The notes below the pieces were generated by a model, which was given only the letters and a program-made list of their open reading frames with translations, was not told the origin of the DNA and made no database searches. From DAOUMU01 sp034409055 (GTDB taxonomy: Bacteria > Chloroflexota > Anaerolineae > 4572-78 > J111), in assembly GCA_034409055.1 (NCBI GenBank), contig DAOUMU010000091.1, positions 1 through 44,233 on the forward strand: a stretch of 44,233 bases of DNA, given 5' to 3'. How positions within the stretch are numbered: the first letter of the stretch is position 1; every line of letters starts with the position of its first letter. The translations under genes were made by a program, and so were the position numbers. Positions 23,959 through 31,765 of this stretch are shown one piece after another.

Positions 23959-24618
23959 CTATGTCTGATTTAATGAGTGCAGCTTACGGTAAATGTCGTA
24001 ATTGACCTGGTCGTGAAGCCCCTCCGGGAAGAGCCACGTTCGGGGAAAGGTGGTAAAGATCGAGAGGGTTGTTTGTGGAGCGCTGGCCTTGAACGTTGGT
24101 GCCAGGCCAGCCTGGTCAATCAGAAATGAGTGATACCCACCCGACCCAATACCCCAAACGATGTCGTAAATGATGTAGCGCAGCCTTTCGGCAGCCCTGA
24201 GCTTCATAATGACGACAGGAATGACTTTCCACCATCGATATGCAAACCAGGTAACGCCGTGTTCGTCGGTGCTCAGGCAGGGAAAAAAGGAGGAGCGGGG
24301 CCATTGCTGCCACGTCACCAGCAGGTCAAAGAGTTGGCCCGGTTCTATGTCTACGGGGAAGGTGTGCAGATTCTCTACCGTGCAACGCGACAGGTCGCAA
24401 CCAGCATCGCTCAAAACCTGGCGGGCGGCTGACAACTCCGTCCCGGAAAGGATGCGGGTGGGAGGAGGTTCGGCCACTATTCCGGCGACAAACCGTCCCA
24501 AATCGTAAAACGGCCCCAGAAGGAAATCCTCAAGCGTTTCCAAGTACATCGAACTGCCCTGGCTGGCCACAGCATTATCCACCACATAGTCTCCACTACA
24601 TAAGCGATTCATCCCCAT
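23959..24618 (-). CDS. Protein of unknown function preceding the epimerase
   Basis: I do not recognise this 219-aa protein. It has no signal peptide and no convincing membrane helix. Visible features: aromatic-rich segments (FPCLSTDEHGVTWFAYRWWKVIPVVIMKLRAAERLRY, in the middle), a Gly/Tyr stretch (GIGSGGYHSFLIDQAGLAP) and a C-terminal FTTFPRTWLFPEGLHDQVNYDIYRKLH. The start is uncertain: Met1, Met3 or Met24 (24549) are possible, and none has a strong ribosome site. It lies 13 bp before the SDR gene and is surely co-transcribed, which suggests related roles in modifying a lipid or small molecule; that is inference. Confidence 0.65.
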   Translation of the reverse strand: MGMNRLCSGDYVVDNAVASQGSSMYLETLEDFLLGPFYDLGRFVAGIVAEPPPTRILSGTELSAARQVLSDAGCDLSRCTVENLHTFPVDIEPGQLFDLLVTWQQWPRSSFFPCLSTDEHGVTWFAYRWWKVIPVVIMKLRAAERLRYIIYDIVWGIGSGGYHSFLIDQAGLAPTFKASAPQTTLSIFTTFPRTWLFPEGLHDQVNYDIYRKLHSLNQT

Positions 24619-24672
24619 TATAGCACGCAGGCCATTCTATGTTCCACCAATTGTGACGTTCATCGTCAGGAG

Positions 24673-24708
24673 TAGGGATTTCCCCACGACAAAGGAGGGT
24701 ATTCCCCC
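24673..24708. promoter_or_regulatory. Two NreC-like AGGG-N4-CCC boxes (set 1)
   Basis: TAGGG-ATTT-CCCCA starts at 24673 and GAGGG-TATT-CCCCC at 24695, 22 bp apart. The pattern matches the TAGGG-N4-CCCTA site reported for NreC of Staphylococcus. A second pair is at 27600, flanking the two-component genes of that family. They lie just upstream of the minus-strand gene at 24618 and 560 bp before the CNBD3 gene. Confidence 0.4.
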
Positions 24709-24797
24709 ACAACGTCCGCCTCATTGATGGGAGAGCCTGTTCATGCTGCGCCCCCGAGGTTTACCGAGCAGCTTCTCGATAAGTATCTTCTCAAAAA

Positions 24798-24868
24798 GTA
24801 GGGGCGAGGCAACTCGGATTGAGGGTCTCGGAGCAAACAACCTGCTCTCCGAGTTGCCTTGCCCCTAC
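24798..24868. repeat. 71-bp palindromic element
   Basis: Arms GTAGGGGCGAGGCAACTCGGA (21 nt, 24798-24818; split here as GTAGGGGCGAGG + CAACTCGGA) and its complement at 24848-24868 differ at one base. An outer imperfect repeat (CTCGATAAGTATCTTCTCA near 24775 and its partner near 24885) extends it to about 24773-24901. It is probably a non-autonomous mobile palindrome. No gene is seen in 24619-25268. Confidence 0.7.
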
Positions 24869-24919
24869 CCACCCCGAATTATTGAGATGATACCTCGATA
24901 ACTATGTCTAGCAGCAATG

Positions 24920-24982
24920 TTTGTAGCAAATATCACAAAACTTGTGACAAATGTCACTTTTTTTTGTGACATTTATCACTTT
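24920..24982. promoter_or_regulatory. Triplet of Crp/Fnr-type operators (copy 3)
   Basis: Sites start at 24920 (TTTGTAG-CAAATA-TCACAAA), 24941 (CTTGTGA-CAAATG-TCACTTT) and 24963 (TTTGTGA-CATTTA-TCACTTT). Spacing is 21 and 22 bp, identical to copy 1. A TACAAT candidate -10 is at 25059-25064. The leader continues to the CNBD3 start at 25269. Confidence 0.78.
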
Positions 24983-25268
24983 CAAAAACTTTAGGGCTGA
25001 TTTAAGATTAAATTAGGGTTAATAGAAGCTTATGTCTTTTGCGTATTTCCTCTTCTTTTACAATTACGAACTGACGATTTTCCCCTTTCGCTCCCGACTA
25101 TTGAAACAGGGCTAGCAGCCTGAAAGCATTTATCCTCCTACGCAAAACGGCCTCTACTCGACAGACATACTACTTTTAGAGAAAAGTTAACACCGACCGT
25201 CGCCGGGGTAATTCTCCAGGTAACGGCGGCTATAGTGGCAGAATTGATAGAACCTATAGGAGGAAATT

Positions 25269-25778
25269 ATGGTCTCACCTGAGTTGATCCGCCGTTACCC
25301 ATTTTTTGCTGGTCTAAGTAAGGAGCAGATCATCGCCCTATCCAGAGTAGGGAGCGAGATGACGGTGGAAGCAGGGCATTACTTCTTCCGCGAGGGAGAG
25401 GAACTGGTTCATTTTTATTTCGTCGTGACAGGAAAGGTTGGCATTGTAATTGATCTACCAGATCGGAGTGTGAGCCACCCAATCAGTCGACAACTCTTGG
25501 GCAATCTCGAAACTACGGAGCTTGTTGTCAGCCACACCGGCCCTGGGGAAATGTTTGGCTGGTCGGCCTTGGTCTCCCCGCACAACGCCACGTCCAGTAG
25601 CAAGGCTCTGAATTCGTGTCAGGTGCTTTCATTTGATTGCCGGGAACTTCGGAAGATATTTGAAAAAGATCATCAATTTGGCCAACTAATGATGCAAAAA
25701 GTGGCCCAGGTTATTCGAGGGCGGCTACGCGATATGCGCATCGAGTCCCTGAGTGATTTGTTAGTACACGCAGTGTGA
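25269..25778 (+). CDS. CNBD-only Crp-like protein (copy 3)
   Basis: A 169-aa protein closest to the one at 7006: SPELIRRYPFFAGLSKEQI, EAGHYFFREGEELVHFYFVVTGKVGI, the DLPDRSVSHPISRQL loop, GPGEMFGWSALVSPHNATSSS, and the final helix QKVAQVIRGRLRDMRIESLS. It has no DNA-binding domain. TAGGAGGAAAT precedes the ATG. It starts the stretch of regulatory genes leading to formate dehydrogenase: this protein, a histidine kinase, a response regulator and a PocR protein. Its leader is homologous to that of copy 1 including the operator triplet, so both are probably under the same regulator. Confidence 0.85.
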   Translation: MVSPELIRRYPFFAGLSKEQIIALSRVGSEMTVEAGHYFFREGEELVHFYFVVTGKVGIVIDLPDRSVSHPISRQLLGNLETTELVVSHTGPGEMFGWSALVSPHNATSSSKALNSCQVLSFDCRELRKIFEKDHQFGQLMMQKVAQVIRGRLRDMRIESLSDLLVHAV

Positions 25779-25800
25779 TGAGCGCAAAATAACAACGATA

Positions 25801-25921
25801 GTAACTATTCACCTTCATGTCATTCTGAGGAGCGTAGCGACGAAGAATCTCCTATTCCGCCGGTGAAGAGACTCTTCGGCTTCGCTTCGCTACGCCTCAG
25901 AGTGACAAGGTGAATAGTTAC
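25801..25921. mobile_element. 121-bp MITE with 8-bp target-site duplication
   Basis: Perfect 15-bp terminal inverted repeats GTAACTATTCACCTT (25801-25815) and its complement (25907-25921). Both sides carry the direct repeat CAACGATA (25793-25800 and 25922-25929), a target-site duplication. The interior holds the widespread TGTCATTCTGAGG...GCGTAGCGACGAAGAATCTC words in both orientations. It has no coding capacity, so it must be moved by a transposase elsewhere. It sits between CNBD3 and the kinase gene. Confidence 0.9.
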
Positions 25922-25966
25922 CAACGATAAATATAGGACGTCCAACTTGGCGTACTACACAAGGTA

Positions 25967-26791
25967 GTGTTGACGAGGTTGCACCCCCTCACCGCCAACC
26001 CGGAGCAGATACGAGTGAGATTACAAACCACTCTGGAGAATCAACTGCACTGGACCGAAGCCTTAGAGGAGATGTTCGAAGAACATACGAGTGAACTGAC
26101 CTTTCTTTATGAACAACTCCAAGGCAAGGAAACGATATGCAAGCAACTGCTGGGCAAAGTCTTGACCGCGCAGGAAGAGGAACGTACCCGCCTGGCTCGT
26201 GAACTGCACGATAGTATCGGTCAATCGCTGACTGCCATTATCATGACGACAGCCACCGTTGAGAACAACCTTCCCCCCGGCTTCCCTGGTGCAAAGGAGA
26301 AATTGGCCAACGTGCGTGATATCGCTGCGCAGGCTTTGCGAGACTTGCGCAGCCTCATTTGTGACCTACGCCCGGAGATTCTGGACGACCTGGGCCTGAC
26401 TCTAGCCGTGCGCAGTCAAGCCAAAAAATACTTGGAACCGAACGGTGTTAAGGTACGATTCAGAGTGACCGATCTAAAAGAGCGGCTGCCCGCCGAAGTA
26501 GAGATAGCGGTTTTTCGGGTTATCCAGGAGGCTATCACTAACATCGCCCGCCACGCCCAGGCAAGTCAGGCTCACATCTCACTGACTAAAAAAGATGACC
26601 GGCTCATTGTACGCATAGAGGATAATGGTATAGGGTTTGACCCCGGTCAGGTGCTGAATGGGCAGGGACAAGGCTGGGGAATGCGCGGTATGAAAGAACG
26701 TATCACCTTGCTAGGCGGAGAATTTTACGTTGGCTCCAAGCCGGGCAGGGGGACCTTGGTGCTGGCCGAAGTTCCACTGAACCAGCATTGA
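25967..26791 (+). CDS. Cytoplasmic NarL/NreB-type sensor histidine kinase
   Basis: A 274-aa kinase of the HisKA_3/HATPase_c class without membrane segments. Residues ~1-65 form a helical, probably coiled-coil input region. The H-box is EERTRLARELHDSIGQSL (phospho-His in RELHD, ~82). The catalytic domain has VIQEAITNIARHAQ (N-box), VRIEDNGIGFD (G1) and GWGMRGMKERITLLGGEF (G2). No PAS domain and no four-Cys Fe-S set is present, unlike Staphylococcus NreB, so the signal is unknown; a partner such as the CNBD protein upstream may supply it. The start is probably GTG 25967 with AAGG just before it, and is uncertain. The partner regulator begins 24 bp downstream. Confidence 0.88.
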   Translation: MLTRLHPLTANPEQIRVRLQTTLENQLHWTEALEEMFEEHTSELTFLYEQLQGKETICKQLLGKVLTAQEEERTRLARELHDSIGQSLTAIIMTTATVENNLPPGFPGAKEKLANVRDIAAQALRDLRSLICDLRPEILDDLGLTLAVRSQAKKYLEPNGVKVRFRVTDLKERLPAEVEIAVFRVIQEAITNIARHAQASQAHISLTKKDDRLIVRIEDNGIGFDPGQVLNGQGQGWGMRGMKERITLLGGEFYVGSKPGRGTLVLAEVPLNQH

Positions 26792-26815
26792 GAGCTTGGG
26801 CTAAGGGACCTACCA

Positions 26816-27475
26816 TTGGGTAAGATTCAAGTCTTGATAGCTGACGACCATAGCATCGTACGCGCTGGCATCCGCTCGCTGTTGGAAGGCTACGCCGATA
26901 TAGAAGTCGTTGGCGAGGCCAGTAGCGGCTGGGAAGCCATCGAGTTGGCCACCCGCCTTAAGCCCGACGTGATACTGATGGACATCGCCATGGGCGACTT
27001 GAGTGGCCTGGAAGCTACGCAAGAGATCAAAGAACGTGTCCCTCATATAAACGTGCTGGCCCTGACAATGCACGATCGCGAAGAATACTTCTTCGCCATG
27101 CTCAAGGCTGGCGCCTTGGGTTACGTGTTGAAAGAGAGCGGGCCCGACGAATTGATGGCCGCTATCCGGGCGGTGTATTACGGCCAGGCCTTCCTCTCCC
27201 CTTCCGTAACAAAGGCCGTCTTGGAGGACTATCTGGCCCAACACCCAAACCAAACCCAATCACGCTATGATAGCCTGACCCTACGCGAGAAGGAAGTGCT
27301 CCGCCTGATCGCCGAGGGGAAGACGACGCGTGAGATAGCCAATATGCTGCACCTGAGCATAAAAACCGTTGAGAAGCACCGGGTCAAATTGATGCGAAAG
27401 CTGGAATTGGATAATATCGCTGAACTGATTAAATACGCCATTAGAAAGGGTCTTACTGAAGTGAACCAGCGCTAA
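26816..27475 (+). CDS. NarL/LuxR-family response regulator
   Basis: A 219-aa two-domain regulator. Receiver (1-~125): acidic pair D10/D11, phospho-acceptor D56 (VILMDIA), T84 (LALTMHD) and K106 (YVLKESG). The C-terminal LuxR-type helix-turn-helix (~155-215) reads LTLREKEVLRLIAEGKTTREIANMLHLSIKTVEKHR. It resembles NreC and related oxygen or nitrate regulators. The start is TTG 26816 with AAGGGA upstream. It pairs with the kinase at 25967 and is followed by a terminator. Candidate targets are the AGGG-N4-CCC boxes at 24673 and 27600, from family analogy only. Confidence 0.92.
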   Translation: MGKIQVLIADDHSIVRAGIRSLLEGYADIEVVGEASSGWEAIELATRLKPDVILMDIAMGDLSGLEATQEIKERVPHINVLALTMHDREEYFFAMLKAGALGYVLKESGPDELMAAIRAVYYGQAFLSPSVTKAVLEDYLAQHPNQTQSRYDSLTLREKEVLRLIAEGKTTREIANMLHLSIKTVEKHRVKLMRKLELDNIAELIKYAIRKGLTEVNQR

Positions 27476-27507
27476 ATGGCTACTACAAATTTAGATATCA
27501 CGCACAG

Positions 27508-27541
27508 AAAGCCCACCAGCTTGATTGGTGGGCTTTGTCAT
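27508..27541 (+). terminator. Rho-independent terminator after the response regulator
   Basis: Perfect 11-bp stem AAAGCCCACCA (27508-27518) and TGGTGGGCTTT (27526-27536), loop GCTTGAT, then GTCATTCC. The A-run on the left and T-run on the right allow it to work in both directions. Confidence 0.85.
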
Positions 27542-27599
27542 TCCTGGGAATGGAGATAGCCAGTCACCCGCCTGTATATTTGCGCCTTTTTTCACGGAG

Positions 27600-27636
27600 T
27601 AGGGATTCCCCCATGGCTAAGGAGTATATTTCCCCA
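27600..27636. promoter_or_regulatory. NreC-like boxes (set 2) before the PocR gene
   Basis: TAGGG-ATTC-CCCCA at 27600-27613 and a weaker partner ending ATTTCCCCA at 27628-27636, about 23 bp apart. Surrounding bases (GGAGTAGGGATT, then AAGGAG) match set 1 at 24669. They lie 120-155 bp before the PocR-domain gene. Confidence 0.4.
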
Positions 27637-27756
27637 TAGACGGCTAGCATGGAAGAGTCTATAATCAATAAATAAGGTGACAGGTATTACTGCTGATATA
27701 AATTATTATAAATTGCTATAGTAATGTAATGCAAACCGCAGCACAAGTAGTGTATT

Positions 27757-28452
27757 GTGGATGATTTGTTGACCACCAAACAGTTGCAGGAGTTGCTTCA
27801 GCTAGACCGTACAACGATTTACCGTATGCTCAAGGAGGGCCGGCTAACTGGAATTAAGGTGGGTAACCAGTGGCGCTTTACGCGCCAAGATGTAAAAGCG
27901 CTGTTGTCCGGTGCATCCTCCATTGAAAGTGATCACGGTCCTCAGAGCACCGCTCCAATTCCCTCTACCAAGATTATCCCCTTGACATGCATCCAAGTCA
28001 TCCAAGATGTCTTCGCCGAGATTGCTGGAGTAGGAGCAGTTACAATCGCGCCCAACGGTGAACTGCTGACGAAACTGAGTCACTGTTGTCGCTTCTGTGA
28101 CCTGATTATGGCTAGCGAATCGGGTCGCCAGGTCTGTATCAACTTGTGGCGCAAGCTAGTCAGGCAGCCTGAAGATCAACCCAAATTCGCTACCTGTAAT
28201 GCCGGCTTGCAATATATGCGCGCTCGTATCAGGGTGAATGACCAGTTCGAGGGAATGTTGATCGCCGGACAATTTTACACCGAGCCACCCGAAGCCAATG
28301 AAAAACAGGCTCGCGTCCGACAATTAGCTGAAACATACGGCCTTGATGCCCAGGCGTTAGCTGAGACCGCCCAAGAACTCCCGGTCTTTGACGCTCATAG
28401 ATGTGCTCAACTCGGGGTGTGGTTAAAAAGTATCGTCCATCACTTCACTTAG
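27757..28452 (+). CDS. HTH-PocR sensory transcription regulator
   Basis: A 231-aa protein. Residues 1-~52 are an excisionase/MerR-type helix-turn-helix (LLTTKQLQELLQLDRTTIYRMLKEGRLTGIKVGNQWRFTRQDV). Residues ~75-230 are a PocR-type ligand-binding domain with the usual Cys set (SHCCRFCDLIMAS...GRQVC...FATCNAGLQYMRARIRV...GMLIAGQFYTEPP), which may bind a small hydrophobic ligand or a metal. Start GTG 27757 gives the HTH in full; no strong ribosome site is visible. It lies alone between a terminator and the formate dehydrogenase operon and is a good candidate to control it, together with the operator at 28475. Confidence 0.88.
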   Translation: MDDLLTTKQLQELLQLDRTTIYRMLKEGRLTGIKVGNQWRFTRQDVKALLSGASSIESDHGPQSTAPIPSTKIIPLTCIQVIQDVFAEIAGVGAVTIAPNGELLTKLSHCCRFCDLIMASESGRQVCINLWRKLVRQPEDQPKFATCNAGLQYMRARIRVNDQFEGMLIAGQFYTEPPEANEKQARVRQLAETYGLDAQALAETAQELPVFDAHRCAQLGVWLKSIVHHFT

Positions 28453-28474
28453 GCAAAATTATTTTTTGCGTTTG

Positions 28475-28494
28475 TTTGTGACAAACATCACAAA
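28475..28494. promoter_or_regulatory. Perfect Crp/Fnr-type operator upstream of fdhA
   Basis: TTTGTGA-CAAACA-TCACAAA, seven-base arms without mismatch. It is the best copy of the motif in the window. It lies 253 bp before fdhA, with a MITE in between. Confidence 0.75.
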
Positions 28495-28525
28495 AATAGC
28501 CGGGGTTATCGGGTGTTATTTTATC

Positions 28526-28702
28526 GTAACTACCTACCATGTCATTCTGAACGAACGCAGCGAGTGAAGAATCCCCAAGGTTTTGGTAAATACCCAAGGG
28601 GCACAGGGTAGACCTCTTTTGGGCCAAAGTTTCGGAGATTCCTCGTCGTTTATGCCCTTTGGGTACTCCGCTCCTCGGAATGACATGAGGGTAGGCAGTT
28701 AC
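28526..28702. mobile_element. 177-bp MITE between the fdh operator and fdhA
   Basis: Ends GTAACTACCTACC and GGTAGGCAGTTAC (one extra base in the right arm). Flanking ATTTTATC (28518-28525) and GTTTTATC (28703-28710) form a 7-of-8 direct repeat, like the 8-bp duplication of the element at 25801. The interior carries TGTCATTCTGAACGAACGCAG and its inverted counterpart GGAATGACA. Same family as 25801-25921, probably older. Confidence 0.75.
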
Positions 28703-28746
28703 GTTTTATCCTTTATAAAGATTTTTGAGTAGAAGGAGGGATTGCA

Positions 28747-31700
28747 ATGAAGCTATCGAGAAGGCAATTTTTCAAACTGGGAGGGGCAGCCTCCACGGCG
28801 CTGGTCGCTGGGGCTTTACCGTCGCCAGCCATAGCCGCCCCTCGCTCATCGAAGGTCAAATGGACCACGGAGACGGCTACCATCTGCCCCTATTGTGCTG
28901 TGGGCTGTGGGATAATCGTTGGCACGCGCGACGGCAAAGTGGTCAACACCGAGGGTGATCCCGACCATCCCATCAACCAAGGCGCGCTGTGTAGCAAAGG
29001 CAGCGCCCTGAAACAACTGGCCAACAGCGACCGCCGGATTACCAAACCAATGTACCGGGCTCCTGGGGCCAGTGAATGGCAGGAAGTGGAATGGGATTGG
29101 GCCCTGGACGAGGTTGCCCAACGGGTCAAGCAGACGCGCGACGCCTACTGGATTGAGACCGACGCCGATGGACGCCTGGTGCGCCGCACCGAGGCGATTG
29201 CATCCGTCGGCAGCGCCGCGCTCGACAATGAGGAATGTATTCTACTGGTTAAAGCATTGCGGTCTATGGGCCTGGTGTACATTGAACACCAGGCGCGCAT
29301 ATGACACTCCGCTACTGTTGCGGCTCTGGCAGAGTCGTTCGGTAGAGGAGCGATGACGAACCATTGGATTGACCTCAAAAACAGTGACGTCATCTTGATC
29401 ATGGGCTCTAATGCCGCCGAAAATCACCCCGTCTCCTTCAAGTGGGTGACCCAGGCCATGGACAACGGAGCTACCCTGATCAGTGTAGACCCCCGCTTCA
29501 CTCGCACGTCGGCCAAGGCCGACATTTACGCCCCCATCCGGGCCGGTACGGACATCGCCTTCCTGGGTGGGCTCATTAAATACATCCTGGACAATGACCT
29601 TTACCACCAGGAATACATTGTCGAGCACACCAACGCCCCCTTCCTCATCAATCCCGATTTTAAGTTCGAGGAAGGCGTCTTTTGTGGCTACGATGCCAGT
29701 AAGCGCAAGTACGACCAGTCCACCTGGACCTATCAAACCGACGCGGAGGGCATCCCCCTGGAAGACGCCACTTTGGCAGACCCGAATAGCGTCTTCCAGT
29801 TGCTCAAGCAGCACTATGCCCACTACGACCTAGATACCGTATCCCAAATCACCGGCACGCCCAAAGAAGATTTGCTCAAAATCTACGAGACCTTCGCTGG
29901 CACCGGTGCGCCGGACAAAGTGGCTACCATCATGTATGCCATGGGCTGGACGCAGCACACCTACGGTACGCAAAACATCCGGACAGCGGCCATCATCCAA
30001 TTGCTGCTGGGAAACGTCGGGCGAGCGGGTGGCGGCATCAATGCCCTGCGGGGCGAGAGCAACGTGCAAGGTTCCACCGATCACTGTCTGCTCTTCCACA
30101 TCCTGCCCGGTTATCTCAGCCCACCCCAGGCCAAGGACGAGACTCTGGAAGCTTATCTGGCTGCCTATACCCCTAGCTCCAACGACCCCAAGAGCGCCAA
30201 CTGGTGGCAACATTACCCCAAGTATGCGGTCAGCCTGTTCAAGTGGATGTATGGCGACAACGCTACGCCGGAAAACGAGTTCGGTTACCAGTGGATGCCC
30301 AAGCTAGCCGACGGCGGCAACTATTCCTGGCTGTCCCTGTTTGAGGCCATGTATGCCGGTGATATCAAAGGCTTCTTTGCCTGGGGACAAAACCCGGCCG
30401 TGGGTGGGGCCAACGCCAATATGAATCGCAAGGCTATGGAGAACCTGGATTGGATGGTTGCCGTGAACCTGTGGGATACGGAAACCTCCAGTTTCTGGCA
30501 GCGGCCTGGCGTGGATCCGGCCAACATCAAGACCGAGGTCTTCTCACTGCCGGTGGCCGCCTCTGTAGAAAAAGAAGGCAGCATCACCAACTCCGGTCGC
30601 TGGGGACAGTGGCGCTGGAAGGCCGTGGATCCGCCTGACGAGGCCAAGGCCGACTCGTGGATTATCAACCAATTAATGATTCGGCTGCGCAAGCTCTATG
30701 AAGCCGACCCCGGACCCAACCCAGACCCCATCCTTAAGCTGGCCTGGGACTACGGCTCCGGCGAAGTGGACCCCCACCAAGTGGCCAAAGAGGTCAACGG
30801 CTGGGCGGTGAACGACGTAAAGGACGCCGATGGCAACGTGATTGTGCCGGCCGGCAAGCAGGTGAAGAATTTTACCCAATTGTGCGACGATGGCAGCACC
30901 GCCTGCGCCAACTGGCTCTACTCGGGCAGTTACAACGAGGAGGGCAACATGATGGCCCGCCGCGACAATACCGACGCCCATCCGGCCGGTATCGGGCTTT
31001 ACAGCAACTGGGCCTGGGCCTGGCCGGTAAACCGGCGCATCATCTACAACCGGGCCTCGTGTGATGCCCAGGGACAACCCTTCGACCCGGACCGCTTCGT
31101 CATTCGCTGGAACGGCGAGAAGTGGGAGGGCGACGTGCCCGACGGCGGCTGGCCACCCGAGGCCAAACACGCCTTTATTATGAAACCGGAAGGCCACGCT
31201 CGTATCTTTGGTGCTGGCCGGGCCGATGGTCCCTTCCCCACCCATTACGAACCGTGGGAAAGCCCGGTTGATAACCTGCTCTATCCCAACCAACAGATCA
31301 ACCCGGCTTTCAAGATTTGGGACTCAGAGATGGACTACCAGGGCACCCGGGACAAATATCCCCTGGTGGGTACCACCTATCGACTTTCGGAGCACTGGCA
31401 AAGCGGGGCAATGACCCGCAACCAGCCCTGGCTGGCCGAGATGCAACCCAATATGTTCGTCGAGATGAGTCCCGAACTGGCTGCCGAAAAAGGTATCCAG
31501 AACGGCGAAAAGGTCGTCGTGGAGTCGGCGCGCGGCTCCATTGAAGCTGTGGCTATAGTTACCCGGCGCATGCGTCCTCTCCACGTGGGTGGGCAGGTCA
31601 TCCACCAGGTGGGCATGCCCTGGCACTGGGGCTACAAGGGGTTGGTCACCGGCGGCAGTGCTAACGAACTGACCCCGCCAGTGGGCGATGCCAACACGAT

Positions 31701-31749
31701 GATTCCCGAAACCAAGGCGTTCCTCTGTGACGTCAGGAAGATAGCATAG
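28747..31749 (+). CDS. fdhA: Selenocysteine formate dehydrogenase, catalytic subunit
   Basis: Molybdenum/tungsten bis-MGD formate dehydrogenase (FDH-N/O type) that interconverts formate and CO2. The whole gene gives 1000 aa when the in-frame TGA at 29302-29304 is read as selenocysteine (residue 186). The residues around it, HQARI-Sec-HSATVAAL then FGRGAMTNHWIDLKNSD, match the active-site Sec/Cys segment of the family, and a SECIS hairpin follows at once. A Tat signal (LSRRQFFKLGG) with hydrophobic stretch to ~residue 35 shows export. The [4Fe-4S] motif is CPYCAVGC...CSKGSAL (~48-85). The C-terminal molybdopterin dinucleotide domain is complete. AAGGAGGGA precedes the ATG. Stopping at the TGA would give a useless 185-residue fragment. 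Confidence 0.95.
29302..29350 (+). promoter_or_regulatory. Selenocysteine UGA with bacterial SECIS hairpin
   Basis: UGA at 29302-29304. Immediately downstream: CTCC (29307-29310) pairs with GGAG (29347-29350), CTAC (29312-29315) with GTAG (29342-29345), an internal loop, then a 7-bp upper stem (29321-29327 with 29331-29337, one G-U) capped by GGC. The loop begins 23 nt after the UGA and contains the GG expected of bacterial SECIS loops. It implies selABCD elsewhere in the genome. Confidence 0.9.
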
Positions 31750-31765
31750 AAAGGCGGTGATAGAA

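Noticed and set aside
25967..26791. Oxygen-sensing Fe-S NreB kinase
   Set aside because: The N-terminal region is short and has only one Cys, so the four-Cys cluster of NreB cannot form.
28747..31749. fdhA as a pseudogene split by a stop codon or as two genes
   Set aside because: The TGA is in frame, lies exactly at the Sec position of the family, and a SECIS-like hairpin follows. The second part lacks a plausible start of its own.
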